Notes under the pieces: generated by a model | Told to the model about the DNA's origin: nothing | The model's input: the letters and a program-made list of their open reading frames with translations, nothing else | Databases searched by the model: none | Shown: positions 61,276-64,000 of the stretch, in pieces | Layout: every line of letters begins with the position of its first letter | Position numbering within the stretch: the stretch's first letter is position 1 | Assembly: GCA_038531945.1 (NCBI GenBank) | Contig: JBCBBH010000001.1 | Location: forward strand, 620,001-684,000 | DNA from: CALBPI01 sp038531945 | Lineage (GTDB): Bacteria; Pseudomonadota; Gammaproteobacteria; Steroidobacterales; Woeseiaceae | DNA: 64,000 nt | Reading direction: 5' to 3' | Translations under genes and position numbers: made by a program

Positions 61276-61692
61276 TCAGTCATCCAAAACCGGAAACACA
61301 AACACGCTGCCATCCGCGACGGACAAATTCTCAAGGTCAAGCGACAGCGATTTTCCGGTCACGACCACGGGAATCCGCAGTTCGGTACATTCGTTCTGTC
61401 GATTCTCCATGAATGCCACGATGCACTGATCCGCAAAATCCGGATAAGACATGCAGCATGCGACAATCTCACCTTGCTCGGCTTGTGCGGCTAGCGTTTT
61501 TTGAATCGCTTTCAGGATGGTGCGCAACTCCTCGCGCTCGCCCGATGCGCCGACGATGGAATTGACTTCGTCGTCCTGATTCAACGTCAAAGCCATCGGT
61601 GGCAACTCCTCTGCGTCTGCCAGTGCGTTGGAAGTCAAGGTGACGAGGTGGGTCAACATAGTCTGAAACTGCGCGGTGGATTGTTCGCTCAT
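61276..61692 (-). CDS. Unknown acidic protein
   Basis: A 138-residue acidic protein with no signal peptide, TM or recognised motif. The middle (VASGEREELRTILKAIQKTL-like helix, ACCMSYPDFADQ) and the C-terminal strands (RIPVVVTGKSLSLDLENLSV) suggest a folded alpha/beta protein. It converges on tetR with 1 bp between stops. No function can be given. Confidence 0.68.
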   Translation of the reverse strand: MSEQSTAQFQTMLTHLVTLTSNALADAEELPPMALTLNQDDEVNSIVGASGEREELRTILKAIQKTLAAQAEQGEIVACCMSYPDFADQCIVAFMENRQNECTELRIPVVVTGKSLSLDLENLSVADGSVFVFPVLDD

Positions 61693-61919
61693 TGAAAAGC
61701 CCTGTTTCGATTTCCGGTATCGTTACGCGCTGCAGAAGCGACGTCAATGCCGAGGGGTCCCACCTGATGTCTTTTCGGTCCAAACGATCCTGCGTGCATT
61801 TTTCTCAGTGCAGGTATGCGCAAGGGTTGTAGTCTGGCTGTCTAAACCCTCACTACTCGGACAGCGTCTCATTTGTTCGGCTGCCAACACACAACCAAAA
61901 GGTCGTCAGGAGCGCTCAA

Positions 61920-63677
61920 ATGTTGAATCGCACTAATCGCTGCATCGGGTGCCTGTTATCGATGCTCGCAGTCTTCAGTTTTGGTCTCGCACAAGCCCAG
62001 GATCTTTCCGGTGTCTGGGTTGCCGAGCCGGCACTGGACCGATTGATGGCCGGCCCTGTGACGCTGCAGCGAGGTACTGGCGAACAATGGCACGCTCGAT
62101 TCCTCGGCGAAACGGCGACAGTGCATGTGACGAATGGCCAGCGCTGGGCGTTTGCGTTCCCGCCCCATGGTCGCTTCGAAGGCTCGTTGGATTCGGACAC
62201 AGGCGTTATCCGTGGACATTGGATTCAGTCTGCAGCGCGTGTGACTTATTATCCGTTGGCTTCCCCGGTTGTGTTCAGTCGCATGTCGGACAGCACGTTC
62301 GTCGGCGATATTCGCCCATTCCCCCAGACGGTATCGCTGAACATCGCGTTGCAGGTAGATAAGGAGGCACCGGGCACCTACCGTACGTTTCTGAGGAACC
62401 CCGAAGCGAATTACGGGGTGTACTTCCGGATCGAGCGGGCGATGGTGGATGGCCGTGAGCTCAACTTCGTGGATTCGGATGGTGATAGGTTGGCCACAGC
62501 GAAGCGTCACGAGTCCGATGAAAAGTTATCTATGGTTTTTCCACGATTCGACAAGACCCTCGATTTCGTTCGTCAGGACCGCCATCGCGCGCCCGGCTTC
62601 TACCCGCGCCAGTCTCCAGCGCCGGCGAGTGAGCTGTTTCGGCCTGCGCCACGTGATGACGGGTGGGACACCGCGCACCCGAATGATGCTGAGCTCGATT
62701 CGTCGCTACTGCTGGCTCTGATCAATGAACTCACGGCATTTGAGCCGGACAGTCTGCGAGAGCCGTACATCCACTCGATCCTTATTGCGCGCGATGGCCA
62801 GTTAGTCCTGGAAGAATACTTTCACGGCTATCATGAGGATCGAACCCACGACTCACGATCAGCGGGCAAGACCATCGGGTCGGTGCTGCTCGGGATTGCG
62901 CTGCAACAAGGGTCTATCCAAAGCCTGGATGAACCCTTGTATGAGTTCTACGGCGGTATCGATCAATTCGATAACCCTGACGCGCGAAAGCGTCGAATCA
63001 CCCTGCGGCATGCGGTCACCATGTCGACCGGACTCGATTGCGACGACGGCAACTACGACAACCCCGGCAACGAAGACGTCATGCAGGAGCAGGATGCTGA
63101 GCCCGACTGGTATCGCTATGCGCTCAGCCTATCCATGGCGCGCGAACCCGGTGAGGCGGCTGTGTACTGCACTGGCGGTATCAACTTGATCGGTGGGGCT
63201 ATCGAAGCGGCAACGAGCACCGCGCTTTTAACGTTCTTCGACAAGTATCTAGCGCAACCGCTGGGTATTGACACGTACTACGCCAATCTCATGCCGACCG
63301 AGAAACTCTATCTCGGCGGTGGTCTGCGGTTGCGGCCGCGAGACTTTCTGAAAATCGGGCAGGTTTATCTCGATGGCGGTCAATGGCGAGGCCAGCGACT
63401 GGTGCCCGAGTCCTACGTTTCGCGTTCGCTGGCGGCACAGAGTAGCATCAACGCGCCTGATGACTACGGCTTTTCCTGGTGGCGTACGTCCTATGCAATC
63501 GATGGACGGGAAATTGATGTGCAGTACGCTAGCGGCAATGGCGGGCAGATGCTGTTTGTCGTTCCCGAACTGGATATGACGATCATGATCAATGCGGGAA
63601 ATTACGGTGATGGCAGAACACGGTCTCGGTATCGGGATCGATTCCTTTCGGAGTTCATTTTGCCGGCCGCGCAATAG
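61920..63677 (+). CDS. Secreted beta-lactamase-fold serine hydrolase
   Basis: A 585-residue exported protein with a signal peptide (about 1-27, ending AQAQ). The N-terminal half (about 28-225) is a beta-rich region with no known motif; the C-terminal half is a class C beta-lactamase/CubicO-type domain. The SxxK nucleophile motif is SAGK (in DSRSAGKTIGSVLLG) and the Tyr motif is in VYCTGGINLIGG. A KTG-like box reads SGNGGQM. Likely an esterase or peptidase, not a drug resistance enzyme. AGGAG lies 10 bp before the ATG. Confidence 0.87.
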   Translation: MLNRTNRCIGCLLSMLAVFSFGLAQAQDLSGVWVAEPALDRLMAGPVTLQRGTGEQWHARFLGETATVHVTNGQRWAFAFPPHGRFEGSLDSDTGVIRGHWIQSAARVTYYPLASPVVFSRMSDSTFVGDIRPFPQTVSLNIALQVDKEAPGTYRTFLRNPEANYGVYFRIERAMVDGRELNFVDSDGDRLATAKRHESDEKLSMVFPRFDKTLDFVRQDRHRAPGFYPRQSPAPASELFRPAPRDDGWDTAHPNDAELDSSLLLALINELTAFEPDSLREPYIHSILIARDGQLVLEEYFHGYHEDRTHDSRSAGKTIGSVLLGIALQQGSIQSLDEPLYEFYGGIDQFDNPDARKRRITLRHAVTMSTGLDCDDGNYDNPGNEDVMQEQDAEPDWYRYALSLSMAREPGEAAVYCTGGINLIGGAIEAATSTALLTFFDKYLAQPLGIDTYYANLMPTEKLYLGGGLRLRPRDFLKIGQVYLDGGQWRGQRLVPESYVSRSLAAQSSINAPDDYGFSWWRTSYAIDGREIDVQYASGNGGQMLFVVPELDMTIMINAGNYGDGRTRSRYRDRFLSEFILPAAQ

Positions 63678-63753
63678 ACTGTACCGGCCAAGGCTTCCTC
63701 TTCACGTTAAGGTGCGGTAGAACGCAGGTTGGCAGCGACACAGTTGAGAGATC

Positions 63754-64000
63754 ATGCAACCTGAGTTCTGGCACGAGCGGTGGCGGGAGAACAAGATCGG
63801 TTTTCACGAAGCGGCGCCGAACGCGAATCTTGTGGCGCACTTCGAAGCAATGGCACTCCAGCCCGGCAGTCGTGTTTTTGTTCCGCTCGCAGGAAAGTCA
63901 CTCGATCTGTCGTGGCTGCAAGCGCAGGGCATGCGCGTCGTCGGGATAGAGCTCGATGAATCGGCGGTGCGTGCTTTTTTCGATGAGACCGAAACGACGA
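63754..64000 (+). CDS. tpm: Thiopurine S-methyltransferase (3'-truncated by window edge)
   Basis: The first 82 codons of a SAM-dependent methyltransferase. MQPEFWHERWRENKIGFHE and RVFVPLAGKSLDLSWL followed by VVGIELDESAV are the N-terminal and SAM-binding landmarks of bacterial thiopurine/tellurite methyltransferases. The ATG at 63754 has GAGAG just upstream. The gene runs past the window end. It begins 76 bp after the serine hydrolase stop on the same strand. Confidence 0.87.
   Translation, partial: MQPEFWHERWRENKIGFHEAAPNANLVAHFEAMALQPGSRVFVPLAGKSLDLSWLQAQGMRVVGIELDESAVRAFFDETETT

Noticed and set aside
63655..63840. 61-codon antisense ORF at the right edge
   Set aside because: It opposes the start of the thiopurine methyltransferase gene, whose plus-strand frame has clear family motifs.

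Overview
The window reads as chromosomal DNA of a marine-type gammaproteobacterium. The reasons are moderately high GC by eye, Fur-type iron control, many TonB-dependent receptors, a subclass II ferredoxin-NADP reductase, PPC-tailed subtilases, several c-di-GMP proteins and a beta-1,3-glucan (laminarin-type) utilization locus. The genus is not identifiable from the sequence alone. No tRNA, rRNA, CRISPR array, phage, transposase or insertion sequence was recognised.

Region 1 (1-17 kb) begins with the 3' part of an endonuclease III gene and is then an iron-uptake island. It holds three TonB-dependent receptors (509-2698 minus, 5049-7211 plus, 13709-15991 plus) and three PepSY inner-membrane proteins (3483-4919, 9514-11121, 11544-13127). 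Each PepSY gene is accompanied by small membrane proteins that look like the DUF3325 and DUF3649 families; in one module these seem fused. Five Fur-box-like dyads lie at the starts of these units, and a sixth precedes a distant hemP-like gene (29595). An epimerase-like gene, a DUF4442 thioesterase-like gene and a ferredoxin-NADP reductase sit among them.

Region 2 (17-32.4 kb) is mixed. It contains a 1367-residue sensor (propeller, Y_Y_Y, PAS, GGDEF, EAL), a DUF4399 lipoprotein, a GH9 lipoprotein, a membrane diguanylate cyclase, and a small Xre-type regulator with a membrane partner behind a perfect 20-bp palindrome. It also has an OmpA-like/coiled-coil pair, the second member carrying 28-residue tandem repeats encoded by 84-bp DNA repeats, followed by DUF429, hemP and a secreted subtilase with two PPC domains.

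Region 3 (32.4-57 kb) is the most coherent system: a beta-1,3-glucan locus. Three copies of a LacI-type operator (core TGACAGCGCTGTCA) sit before its three transcription units. These are (a) a GPH-type sugar transporter divergent from GH3-GH17-LysR; (b) GH16 lipoprotein, a 10-module binding lipoprotein, a glycosidase fused to a probable outer-membrane beta-barrel, an unknown lipoprotein and a second TIM-barrel glycosidase; (c) a GH149-like phosphorylase, a cytoplasmic GH17 and lacI. The inferred flow is surface cleavage by GH16, capture by the modular lipoprotein, trimming in the envelope, import of short oligosaccharides, then phosphorolysis and hydrolysis in the cytoplasm. There is no TonB receptor or SusD homologue inside this locus, so the barrel-fused glycosidase may be its outer-membrane component.

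Region 4 (57-64 kb) is housekeeping and accessory: an EAL phosphodiesterase, an ArsN2-like acetyltransferase, a TerB-like membrane protein, a crotonase divergent from a TetR regulator across two tandem operators, an unknown acidic protein, a beta-lactamase-fold serine hydrolase and the 5' end of a thiopurine methyltransferase gene.
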